From Deltaproteobacteria bacterium (lineage in GTDB: Bacteria; Desulfobacterota; GWC2-55-46; DRQE01), in the NCBI GenBank assembly GCA_030631875.1, contig DAOVKH010000106.1, positions 1-6,409 on the forward strand: 6,409 nucleotides of DNA, given 5' to 3'. Of the stretch, positions 1 through 5,613 are shown piece by piece. Under the pieces are notes generated by a model. It had not been told where the DNA came from and searched no databases. It saw nothing but the letters and a program-made list of their open reading frames with translations. How positions within the stretch are numbered: the stretch's first letter is position 1; the number at the start of each line of letters is the position of its first letter. The translations under genes were made by a program, and so were the position numbers.

Positions 1-710
1 AGTTCGTCGATATGATGAAAGGCATGGGCGATGCGATGGGAGACGATTCGGATGGATCAAAGACAGGAGGCTCCCCCCTGATAGATAAAGAAAAATTGGC
101 GGCCGCCGCCAAAAAGATGGGTGAAGGTGTGAGCTTCATTGGTGTCGTTGAGCATAAGACCGATACGGGGGAAGGCTACATAGCTACCTACGCATTTACC
201 GATATAAACAAGATAAAGCTCGACCAGAACCCGGGGTCAAACGCGCCGACAGGCGGCGAAGATGATGAGAAGACAGAACCCCTAATCTTCGTATTTAAAA
301 AGGGTAAAACATCGACCCTCACAATAAAATCTTATACAGGGAATGAACCAAAGAAGGGTAAGAAGAGTGCGACAGAGAGCACTGATGACGCAGCAGCCGA
401 AGATAGCGCCGAAGATGAGGCCGCCGAGGAGATGGCCATGGTTATGATGAAGCAGATGTTTAACGACATGCGCGTAGCCATGGTAGTAGAGATCGAGGGC
501 GATATAGTAGAGACCAACGCCACGTACCGTAAAGATAATCGCATAACTATAATGGATATGGACTTTGGAGAACTCTTGGCCGATGAAGAAGCCTTTAAGA
601 AGTTTACCAAATCAAAGGATCAGAGCATAGAGAACGCCAAGAAGTATATGAAAGACATCCCGGGGATAAAGATGGATATGAACGACGAACTCGTCATAAA
701 GTTCAAGTAA
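1..710 (+). CDS. Unrecognised acidic, Met-rich protein, C-terminal part (5' end outside window)
   Basis: The reading frame is open to the left edge (Phe-Val-Asp codons precede the first ATG at 12), so this is most likely the 3' part of a longer gene, and the ATG at 12 is probably internal. Numbering from that Met, 232 residues are visible. Residues 38-110 look like a beta-rich globular segment (GVSFIGVVEHKTDTGEGYI, later PLIFVFKKGKTSTLTIKSY). Residues 117-140 form an Ala/Asp/Glu-rich low-complexity linker. Residues 141-153 carry six Met in 13 positions, followed by a second apparent beta segment (MRVAMVVEIEGDIVETNATY) and a Lys/Met-rich tail ending DELVIKFK. There is no membrane segment in the visible part. 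The strand-rich pattern, the Asp/Glu linker and the absence of enzyme motifs would suit a secreted protein or lipoprotein whose signal lies upstream, but this is inference. I do not recognise the family. Of its 15 Ile codons, 11 are ATA. It ends at TAA and faces a strong hairpin 26 bp downstream. Confidence 0.8.
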   Translation, partial: FVDMMKGMGDAMGDDSDGSKTGGSPLIDKEKLAAAAKKMGEGVSFIGVVEHKTDTGEGYIATYAFTDINKIKLDQNPGSNAPTGGEDDEKTEPLIFVFKKGKTSTLTIKSYTGNEPKKGKKSATESTDDAAAEDSAEDEAAEEMAMVMMKQMFNDMRVAMVVEIEGDIVETNATYRKDNRITIMDMDFGELLADEEAFKKFTKSKDQSIENAKKYMKDIPGIKMDMNDELVIKFK

Positions 711-736
711 CTCTGAGAAAAATTCCGCAACAATGA

Positions 737-772
737 AGAACGGGGTCGGCTCGAAAGAGCCGACCCCGTTCT
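737..772. terminator. Strong hairpin between convergent genes, probable bidirectional terminator
   Basis: A perfect 16-bp stem (AGAACGGGGTCGGCTC at 737-752, its complement at 757-772) closes on a GAAA tetraloop. It lies 26 bp after the stop of the plus-strand gene and 27 bp after the stop of minus-strand hemL, so it can serve both. The T-tracts are poor: AAATTT follows on the plus strand, and a run of five T starts about 15 nt beyond the stem on the minus strand. The stem itself is very GC-rich and stable. Position and structure support termination; efficiency is inferred. Confidence 0.75.
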
Positions 773-799
773 AAATTTCACATGTTAGATATACTAATA

Positions 800-2083
800 C
801 TAAAGCCCCTTAAAGACCTTATCTACTGCATCGAGTGTCTTCTTTATATCATTCTTTGAGTGAGCAAGCCCTACGAAGTTTGCCTCATACTGCGATGGCG
901 GCAGGAATATACCGTTTGCCAACATCTTCGTAAAGTATTTAGCAAACCTCTCATGGTTGCATGCCTTTGCATCCTTATAGTTATTGACAAGCTTGTCGGT
1001 AAAGAATACCGTAAACATCGACCCTAAGCGCGTAACCTCTACCGCGACCTTACGCCTATCGGCTATAGCCTCTATGCCCTTTGCGAGCATCTCGGTCTTC
1101 TCCGTAAGCTCTTCGTAGAAGCCCTTCTTCTTAAGTAACTTTAATGTCTCAATACCGGCCGTCATGGCCAGCGGGTTACCCGACAGAGTCCCTGCTTGGT
1201 ATACAGGGCCCGAAGGAGCGAGTATCTCCATAATCTTACGCTTACCACCAAATGCACCCACCGGAAGCCCTCCGCCTATGACCTTACCGAGGCACGTTAT
1301 ATCCGGGTCTATGCCGAATACATCCTGCGCTCCGCCGTAACAGAGCCTAAAGCCGCTCATAACCTCGTCCATTATAATCAAGGCTCCGTACTTATCGGCA
1401 AGCACCCTTAAGCCGTCAAGAAAGCCTGCCTTTGGCTTTACGACACCCATATTACCGGGTAAGCCTTCTATGATGATGCAGGCAACACCCTTTGGATCTT
1501 TCTTAAATAGCTTCTCAACTGAACAAAGGTCGTTATACTTTGCGTTGTATGTATCGGAGGCAACGCCCTTAGGCACGCCCGGGCTGTCCGGTACGCCAAG
1601 TGTGGCCGCACCACTGCCGGCCTTTACGAGCAGGCTGTCGGCGTGGCCGTGGTAACAGCCTTCAAACTTTATAATCTTATCACGCTTTGTATATGCGCGC
1701 GCGAGGCGTATGGCACTCATCGTCGCCTCTGTGCCTGAATTAACGAAACGCACCATGTCCATTGACTTAAACGCATCGGTTACGAGTTTGGCAAGCTCTA
1801 CTTCGAGTTGAGTCGGTGCGCCAAAGCTCGTGCCTTTATCTATTGCCTTCTTTAGAGCCGCACTTACTTTTTCGTGGCCGTGGCCAAGTATCATCGGCCC
1901 CCACGAGCCTATATAATCTATGTAGGCATTGCCGTCGAGGTCATATATCTTAGACCCTTTGGCTCGTTTTATAAATATCGGATTACCGCCAACTGCCTTA
2001 TACGCCCTAACGGGACTATTAACGCCGCCGGGTATTAAGGTTACGGCCTTCTTCATTATATTAGTCGACTTGGTTCTTCCCAT
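800..2083 (-). CDS. hemL: Glutamate-1-semialdehyde 2,1-aminomutase
   Basis: This PLP enzyme converts glutamate-1-semialdehyde to 5-aminolevulinate, the last step of the C5 pathway that feeds haem, sirohaem, corrin and related tetrapyrroles; it acts in the cytosol. At 427 residues it is full length for the family. Visible hallmarks are the N-terminal PGGVNSPVRAY (18-28), the phosphate-binding SGTEA (116-120), YHGHAD (144-149), IMDEVMSGFR (237-246) with Asp239 for the pyridine nitrogen, the Schiff-base Lys267 in LGKVIGGGLPVGAFGG, and GTLSGNP (298-304). The ATG at 2083 has TAAGGAG ten bases upstream, which fixes the start. One local oddity is EGLPGNMG at 206-213, where relatives usually have a Pro directly after the Glu. 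The gene is monocistronic in appearance: divergent from the porin on one side and convergent with the unknown gene on the other. No other hem gene is in the window. The identification is secure. Confidence 0.97.
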   Translation of the reverse strand: MGRTKSTNIMKKAVTLIPGGVNSPVRAYKAVGGNPIFIKRAKGSKIYDLDGNAYIDYIGSWGPMILGHGHEKVSAALKKAIDKGTSFGAPTQLEVELAKLVTDAFKSMDMVRFVNSGTEATMSAIRLARAYTKRDKIIKFEGCYHGHADSLLVKAGSGAATLGVPDSPGVPKGVASDTYNAKYNDLCSVEKLFKKDPKGVACIIIEGLPGNMGVVKPKAGFLDGLRVLADKYGALIIMDEVMSGFRLCYGGAQDVFGIDPDITCLGKVIGGGLPVGAFGGKRKIMEILAPSGPVYQAGTLSGNPLAMTAGIETLKLLKKKGFYEELTEKTEMLAKGIEAIADRRKVAVEVTRLGSMFTVFFTDKLVNNYKDAKACNHERFAKYFTKMLANGIFLPPSQYEANFVGLAHSKNDIKKTLDAVDKVFKGL

Positions 2084-2146
2084 AAGCTCTAAGCTCCTTA
2101 TTTAATTAGTCTTTTTAGACGTTATACGAACACTTTCACGCCCTCC

Positions 2147-2176
2147 ATACTACCCCAAGAGCGCAATGGATGTCAA
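2147..2176 (-). promoter_or_regulatory. Probable sigma70-type promoter of hemL
   Basis: On the minus strand a perfect -35 TTGACA (2176-2171) is followed after 18 bp by TAGTAT (2152-2147), which matches four of six -10 positions. Transcription would begin near 2140, giving a leader of about 57 nt that ends in the hemL Shine-Dalgarno. A nearer TATAAC (2127-2122) is an alternative -10 but lacks a good -35. The call rests on sequence match alone. Confidence 0.5.
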
Positions 2177-2194
2177 GCAAGGCTAATAATTCTA

Positions 2195-2234
2195 TTACCA
2201 TATAACTTTAACTTGTTCGTAATAACACTGTAAC
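2195..2234 (+). promoter_or_regulatory. Putative tandem Pho boxes (PhoB-type 11-bp repeats) upstream of the porin
   Basis: The E. coli PhoB box is two CTGTCAT-like heptamers separated by four AT-rich bases. Here TCGTAATAACACTGTAAC (2217-2234) matches that 18-base consensus at 13 positions, with the second half CTGTAAC at six of seven. Two further heptamers in the same 11-bp register lie upstream: CTTTAAC (2206-2212, five of seven) and TTACCAT (2195-2201, four of seven). The array ends 10 bp before TATAAT, the spacing usual for PhoB-activated promoters, where the box replaces a strong -35. The downstream gene is in the phosphate-selective porin family, which makes phosphate control plausible. 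The region is AT-rich, so chance matches are possible. Confidence 0.45.
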
Positions 2235-2250
2235 ATTCCGACCTTATAAT
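2222..2250 (+). promoter_or_regulatory. Core promoter of the porin gene
   Basis: A perfect -10 TATAAT (2245-2250) sits 17 bp after a weak -35-like ATAACA (2222-2227, four of six). The expected start is near 2257, giving a leader of about 33 nt. A second TATAAA (2255-2260) follows closely and could be an alternate -10. The poor -35 together with a perfect -10 is what is expected of an activator-dependent promoter, and the -35 lies inside the putative Pho box. Confidence 0.55.
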
Positions 2251-2272
2251 CTTTTATAAATAACGATAAAAA

Positions 2273-2278
2273 AAGGAG
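2273..2278 (+). promoter_or_regulatory. Shine-Dalgarno that fixes the GTG start of the porin
   Basis: AAGGAG ends 11 bases before a GTG at 2290. No ATG lies at a suitable distance, and the GTG is followed at once by a Lys-rich signal-peptide start (KKSIKEK), so GTG is the initiation codon. Confidence 0.8.
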
Positions 2279-2289
2279 AATAGAAGAAA

Positions 2290-3528
2290 GTGAAAAAAAG
2301 TATCAAAGAAAAAATTCAAATAACAGTAGTAACGATGGCCTGCATTATGATGGTAGCGGCCATATTGCTTACACCCGTAAGCTCTGAGGCCTCGGGCATA
2401 ACCGTCTATAAAGACGACGCGAAGAGTCAATACGTAAAGCTCGGCGGACGCTTACAGCTCCAATACCACAGCGAAAACCCTGACATAGGAGAGACGACCG
2501 ACGAGATGGACTTTAGAAGGCTTCGCCTATACATCGAAGCGGGCATAAGCGAAGATTGGAGCGCTAAATTCCAATGGGATATGAGTGGAGCTACAGACGA
2601 CAATGAGCTATCGGTTAGTGATGCCTACATCAGCTACACAGGTATTCCTGATATAAAGCTCCTGATCGGCAACGCTGACTTCGCGTTTTCGAGAGAGCTC
2701 TTGACCTCATCTAAGAAACAACATCTCGTCGAAAGAACCTTCGTCGGCGACCATAACTACGGTGCTCCTGATAAGAACCTTGGAGTTCACTTAAGGGGAG
2801 GACACTTTGATAAGAAGATTACCTACGGCCTCTCTTTGGCATCTTCATCCATAGACCCAACTTCCTCTAAGCTCGACTTCGACACGCCGGTAAACAGGAA
2901 CGGGGACTTTAACGAAGGCTTCATCTATGGCGGACGCGTGGACTTTCATCCCTTGGGAAACCTAAAGTTCTCACAGGGTGACTTCTCAGGTGATCCGCTG
3001 GCTACGATAGGTGTGGCGGCATTCGTATGGAATAACGACGATGACAATAACACCAGAACAGATGGCAAGGTGGCACTTGATGATCCACTTGCCGACGGCG
3101 GCTTGCCGTGCGCGCCTGCCTGCTCAAAGGCCGACGTGGATTCCGTGACGGGCTTTGAGATAAGCGCGGCAATGCGTGGCGGCGGCTTTAGCCTTGACGC
3201 GCAGTTCAATACCTTTGACGCCGATACAATAGATCCGGCAATAACCTCCGGAATATATAAAGACGGTGAAACGACACTCGAAAGCCTTGCAGTAGAGGGC
3301 GGATACATGGTCGTGCCGGGTAAGTTGGAGGTTGTAGCGGCCCTTGAAAGCCAAGACGCCGATAACTATCAAACCAAGTGGAAGCGCAACTCCATCGGAG
3401 CCAATTACTTCATAGACGGCCACGACCTGAAGGTACAACTAACCTACAGAGATAGCGATAACGTAGACGGCATCAAAGTAGACGCCGACTCAGAGGAAGT
3501 ATTCGTACAGATGCAGTACGTCTTTTAA
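2290..3528 (+). CDS. Outer-membrane porin, phosphate-selective porin O/P family (Porin_O_P)
   Basis: This is a 412-residue beta-barrel channel of the outer membrane, resembling the OprO/OprP-type family. A Sec signal peptide is clear: Lys-rich start, hydrophobic core at about 10-28, and likely cleavage after SSEAS near residue 35. The mature N-terminus has the family pattern YVKLGGRLQLQY (48-59), then FRRLRLYIEAGISEDWSAKFQWD (75-97) and the strand LSVSDAYISYTGIPDIKLLIGN. Alternating polar and hydrophobic strands continue to a C-terminal EEVFVQMQYVF; the terminal Phe is the usual signal for barrel insertion. Two Cys (274 and 278, CAPAC) lie in a Gly/Pro/Asp-rich segment that is probably a loop. 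The start is GTG. The family name does not prove phosphate specificity; the upstream Pho-box-like repeats support it, while the substrate remains inferred. The gene stands alone, with its own promoter and a hairpin after it. Confidence 0.88.
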   Translation: MKKSIKEKIQITVVTMACIMMVAAILLTPVSSEASGITVYKDDAKSQYVKLGGRLQLQYHSENPDIGETTDEMDFRRLRLYIEAGISEDWSAKFQWDMSGATDDNELSVSDAYISYTGIPDIKLLIGNADFAFSRELLTSSKKQHLVERTFVGDHNYGAPDKNLGVHLRGGHFDKKITYGLSLASSSIDPTSSKLDFDTPVNRNGDFNEGFIYGGRVDFHPLGNLKFSQGDFSGDPLATIGVAAFVWNNDDDNNTRTDGKVALDDPLADGGLPCAPACSKADVDSVTGFEISAAMRGGGFSLDAQFNTFDADTIDPAITSGIYKDGETTLESLAVEGGYMVVPGKLEVVAALESQDADNYQTKWKRNSIGANYFIDGHDLKVQLTYRDSDNVDGIKVDADSEEVFVQMQYVF

Positions 3529-3567
3529 GTCTAACCTTCCTGGTTAAACTTTATTGACTAAAGAAGA

Positions 3568-3599
3568 ACGGGGCGATTCTCAAAAGAGAATCGCCCCGT
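3568..3599. terminator. Strong hairpin between porin and TM2 gene, probable bidirectional terminator
   Basis: A perfect 14-bp stem (ACGGGGCGATTCTC at 3568-3581, complement at 3586-3599) closes on an AAAA loop. It lies 39 bp after the porin stop and 35 bp beyond the stop of the minus-strand TM2 gene, so it can end both transcripts. As with the hairpin at 737-772, no strong T-run follows on either strand. The two hairpins share the 11-base left flank GAAGAACGGGG and a right-hand ATTTCA. Confidence 0.75.
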
Positions 3600-3634
3600 C
3601 TGCATTTCATCTATACTTCTACCACCTTAAACCC

Positions 3635-3847
3635 TTAAGTCCATTCTGTCAGAACGTTGCCTTCTTTATCGGAAAACTTACCGATAATTATGAATATAAA
3701 ATCTATCAAGACCCAGATACCAAGCCCTCCAAGGGTAAGTATCTGCAGAATCGCTGTCCCTATCTTTCCAACATAAAACCTATGGGCTCCAAAGCCTCCA
3801 AGAAAGAAACAAAGTAAAAACGCCGGTAATTTTTTCTTCTCCGTCAT
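3635..3847 (-). CDS. Small TM2-domain inner-membrane protein
   Basis: At 70 residues this is close to a bare TM2 domain. After a short Lys-rich start (MTEKKK) comes a first membrane helix (about 8-20) running into the family motif GGFGAHRFYVGK (17-28). A Gly-rich turn follows (TLGGLGIW), then a second membrane helix (about 43-56) that contains the conserved Asp49 in WVLIDFIFI, and a short DKEGN tail. TM2 proteins are widespread and mostly of unknown function; the two-helix hairpin probably sits in the cytoplasmic membrane. TAAGGAG six bases before the ATG supports the start. It follows glyQ by 41 bp on the same strand, in the place where glyS would usually be, and is probably the last gene of the mgtE-recO-glyQ transcript. 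No functional link to glycyl-tRNA synthesis is known or implied. Confidence 0.9.
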   Translation of the reverse strand: MTEKKKLPAFLLCFFLGGFGAHRFYVGKIGTAILQILTLGGLGIWVLIDFIFIIIGKFSDKEGNVLTEWT

Positions 3848-3888
3848 AAAAAACTCCTTACATTTTAAGGTTAATAAGCACTTCTTCG

Positions 3889-4785
3889 CTAACCGATCTT
3901 TTTATCTCCCACAACCCCGCCCTTGAACATGGGAAAGCCCAACTCTTCACGCACCTTTAAGTAGCCTTCGGCCACGGACTTGGCGATATTTCTTACACGC
4001 CCTATATATCCGGTTCTCTCGGCAACACTAATCGCACCGCGCGCGTCAAGGAGGTTAAATGTATGAGAACACTTAAGGCACATATCATAGGCCGGCATTG
4101 GCAGGGATGCCTCCATCAAACGCACGGCCTCCTTTTCATATGTGTCAAATAAATTACGAAGCATCTCAACATCGGCCACCTCGAAGTTATACTTCGAGAA
4201 CTCGACCTCGCTTCTATGGTGTACGTCGCCGTAGCTGACCGTATCGGTCCACTTCAGATCGAAGACACTGTCAACGCCTTGGAGGTACATGGCAATGCGC
4301 TCAAGGCCGTAGGTTATCTCGCCTGAAACCGGTGACAGATCTATGCCGCCGACCTGCTGAAAGTAAGTGAATTGCGTTATCTCCATACCATTTAGCCATA
4401 CCTCCCAGCCGAGACCCCATGCGCCAAGCGTTGGCGATTCCCAATCGTCCTCGACAAAGCGTATGTCATGGGCGAGCGGGTCTATGCCAAGGACCTTCAG
4501 GCTCTCAAGATAAATATCCTGAATGTCATCTGGCGATGGCTTAAGTATTACCTGGAATTGATAGTAGTGCTGTAGCCTGTTCGGGTTTTCACCGTAGCGT
4601 CCGTCGGTCGGCCTGCGGGACGGCTCAACGTAAGCCGAGCACCAAGGCTCAGGGCCAAGCACCCTTAAGAACGTCGCAGGGTTGAATGTTCCAGCACCCT
4701 TCTCCATATCGTAGGGCTGTTGTATAACACAACCGCGCTTTGCCCAAAAATCCTGAAGCGTAAGTATCACGTCTTGAAAGTTCAT
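3889..4785 (-). CDS. glyQ: Glycyl-tRNA synthetase alpha subunit
   Basis: This is the catalytic alpha subunit of the bacterial alpha2beta2 glycyl-tRNA synthetase, a class II enzyme that activates glycine with ATP; the beta subunit (GlyS) is needed for tRNA binding and charging. The 298-residue length is typical. The start MNFQDVILTLQDFWAKRGC and QQPYDMEKGAGTFNPATFLR (22-41) are family signatures. The class II motif 2 region is YVEPSRRPTDGRYGENPNR with the following QHYYQFQVILKP (52-83), and motif 3 is GEITYGLERIAMYLQ (155-169). WGLGWEVWLNGMEITQFTYFQQ (123-144) is the glycine-site region. GGAGAA nine bases before the ATG fixes the start. It follows recO by 48 bp. The usual next gene, glyS, is absent: a TM2 gene and a terminator come instead, so the beta subunit must be encoded elsewhere. 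The identification is secure. Confidence 0.97.
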   Translation of the reverse strand: MNFQDVILTLQDFWAKRGCVIQQPYDMEKGAGTFNPATFLRVLGPEPWCSAYVEPSRRPTDGRYGENPNRLQHYYQFQVILKPSPDDIQDIYLESLKVLGIDPLAHDIRFVEDDWESPTLGAWGLGWEVWLNGMEITQFTYFQQVGGIDLSPVSGEITYGLERIAMYLQGVDSVFDLKWTDTVSYGDVHHRSEVEFSKYNFEVADVEMLRNLFDTYEKEAVRLMEASLPMPAYDMCLKCSHTFNLLDARGAISVAERTGYIGRVRNIAKSVAEGYLKVREELGFPMFKGGVVGDKKIG

Positions 4786-4833
4786 CTCTATCTATTCTCC
4801 GTATTTTTTTGGCCGTAATTTTAATCTGAATTC

Positions 4834-5613
4834 TTATATGGCAGCCAAGCGCATCTTCTCCATGAACTTCTTTGTCTTAAGCTCTCTTCCTATGCGGTGC
4901 CTTATGAAGTCAGATAATATCCTCTCGCCCTCGCGCGCGAATGAATTCGACGGCTGAAGCCTCGGCAATTTATCTATAGTCAGGCGCGAGGCCATCGATA
5001 AAAACCCTGCCGTACCGACGGCAAGCGGCGAGGCATCGCTCGAAACTTGAGCGCAGGGATTACAGAGAAGCCCTCCGCGTACGGCACTAAAAAATATCTT
5101 CTGAGCATTTCTTTCGCTATTACCTGCGTCGCTATCACACCCGACGCACCCGTCGAGGTGCGGCATATAGCCAAGTAAGGTCAAGAGCTTTATCTCAAAG
5201 AAGCGAAGCGTTAGCTCCGGACGATCACCCAATTGCAGAAACTGCAGAAACGCCAAGACCGTCTCAAAGAGCCCTTCTATGGGAAGCGCTTCAGGTGTCA
5301 ATTCACGCAAAAGCTCTATCATGTAGCAGGCCTCGCCGAAGCGATCAATATCACCCTTAATACCACTAAAGCCCTCTACGAGCGTGCCGTCATCTATGCG
5401 CGCAAGCTCTCGCCTGTCGTCCTTAAATATAAGCAGCCTTGTATGGGACGGAGTATCCAGATTGCCTACAAACCTGCGCTTGCTTCTCCTTGCCCCTTTT
5501 GCGATACCGTTAATCTTACCCAACTCTCTTGAGTAGAAGGTAACTATCCTATCGGATTCGCCGTAATCTATTGCGCCAAGTATTATTGCATCTGTCTTTA
5601 TAGTGCGTCTCAA
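4834..5613 (-). CDS. recO: DNA repair and recombination mediator RecO (TTG start)
   Basis: RecO acts with RecR in the RecFOR pathway: it binds SSB-coated single-stranded DNA and helps load RecA at gaps. With a TTG start at 5613 the protein has 259 residues, a normal length. It opens LRRTIKTDAIILGAIDYGESDRIV, the expected beginning of the N-terminal OB fold, followed by LGKINGIAKGARRSKRRF, a basic stretch suited to DNA contact. The helical C-terminal half carries four Cys in two CxxC pairs (156/159 and 184/187), the zinc-finger arrangement found in many RecO proteins. The frame is open for 39 more codons upstream, but those lie within the conserved end of mgtE and read as Tyr/Arg-rich sequence unlike RecO. 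The TTG overlaps the mgtE stop as TTGA, which suggests translational coupling. Only the start codon is uncertain. Confidence 0.92.
   Translation of the reverse strand: MRRTIKTDAIILGAIDYGESDRIVTFYSRELGKINGIAKGARRSKRRFVGNLDTPSHTRLLIFKDDRRELARIDDGTLVEGFSGIKGDIDRFGEACYMIELLRELTPEALPIEGLFETVLAFLQFLQLGDRPELTLRFFEIKLLTLLGYMPHLDGCVGCDSDAGNSERNAQKIFFSAVRGGLLCNPCAQVSSDASPLAVGTAGFLSMASRLTIDKLPRLQPSNSFAREGERILSDFIRHRIGRELKTKKFMEKMRLAAI

Noticed and set aside
332..610. Minus-strand open frame of 92 codons antisense to the first gene
   Set aside because: Its Ser/Ala-rich product is what the reverse of an Asp/Glu/Ala-rich linker gives; it is a shadow of the coding strand.
2946..3438. Two minus-strand open frames of 104 and 120 codons inside the porin gene
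   Set aside because: They overlap each other and the porin, whose signal peptide, strand pattern and terminal Phe are clear. Neither shows a family motif.
3532..3546. Small inverted repeat TAACC/GGTTA just after the porin stop
   Set aside because: Only five base pairs with a five-base loop. The 14-bp hairpin 22 bases further on is the convincing terminator.
3554..3817. Plus-strand open frame of 87 codons between the porin and the TM2 gene
   Set aside because: It runs through the terminator hairpin and lies antisense to the TM2 gene, which has a clear family motif and Shine-Dalgarno. It has no plausible ribosome binding site and no recognisable protein pattern.
4804..4810. T-run between glyQ and recO as a terminator
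   Set aside because: On the transcribed minus strand it is a run of A, and no stable hairpin precedes it. It is simply an AT-rich spacer before the glyQ ribosome binding site.
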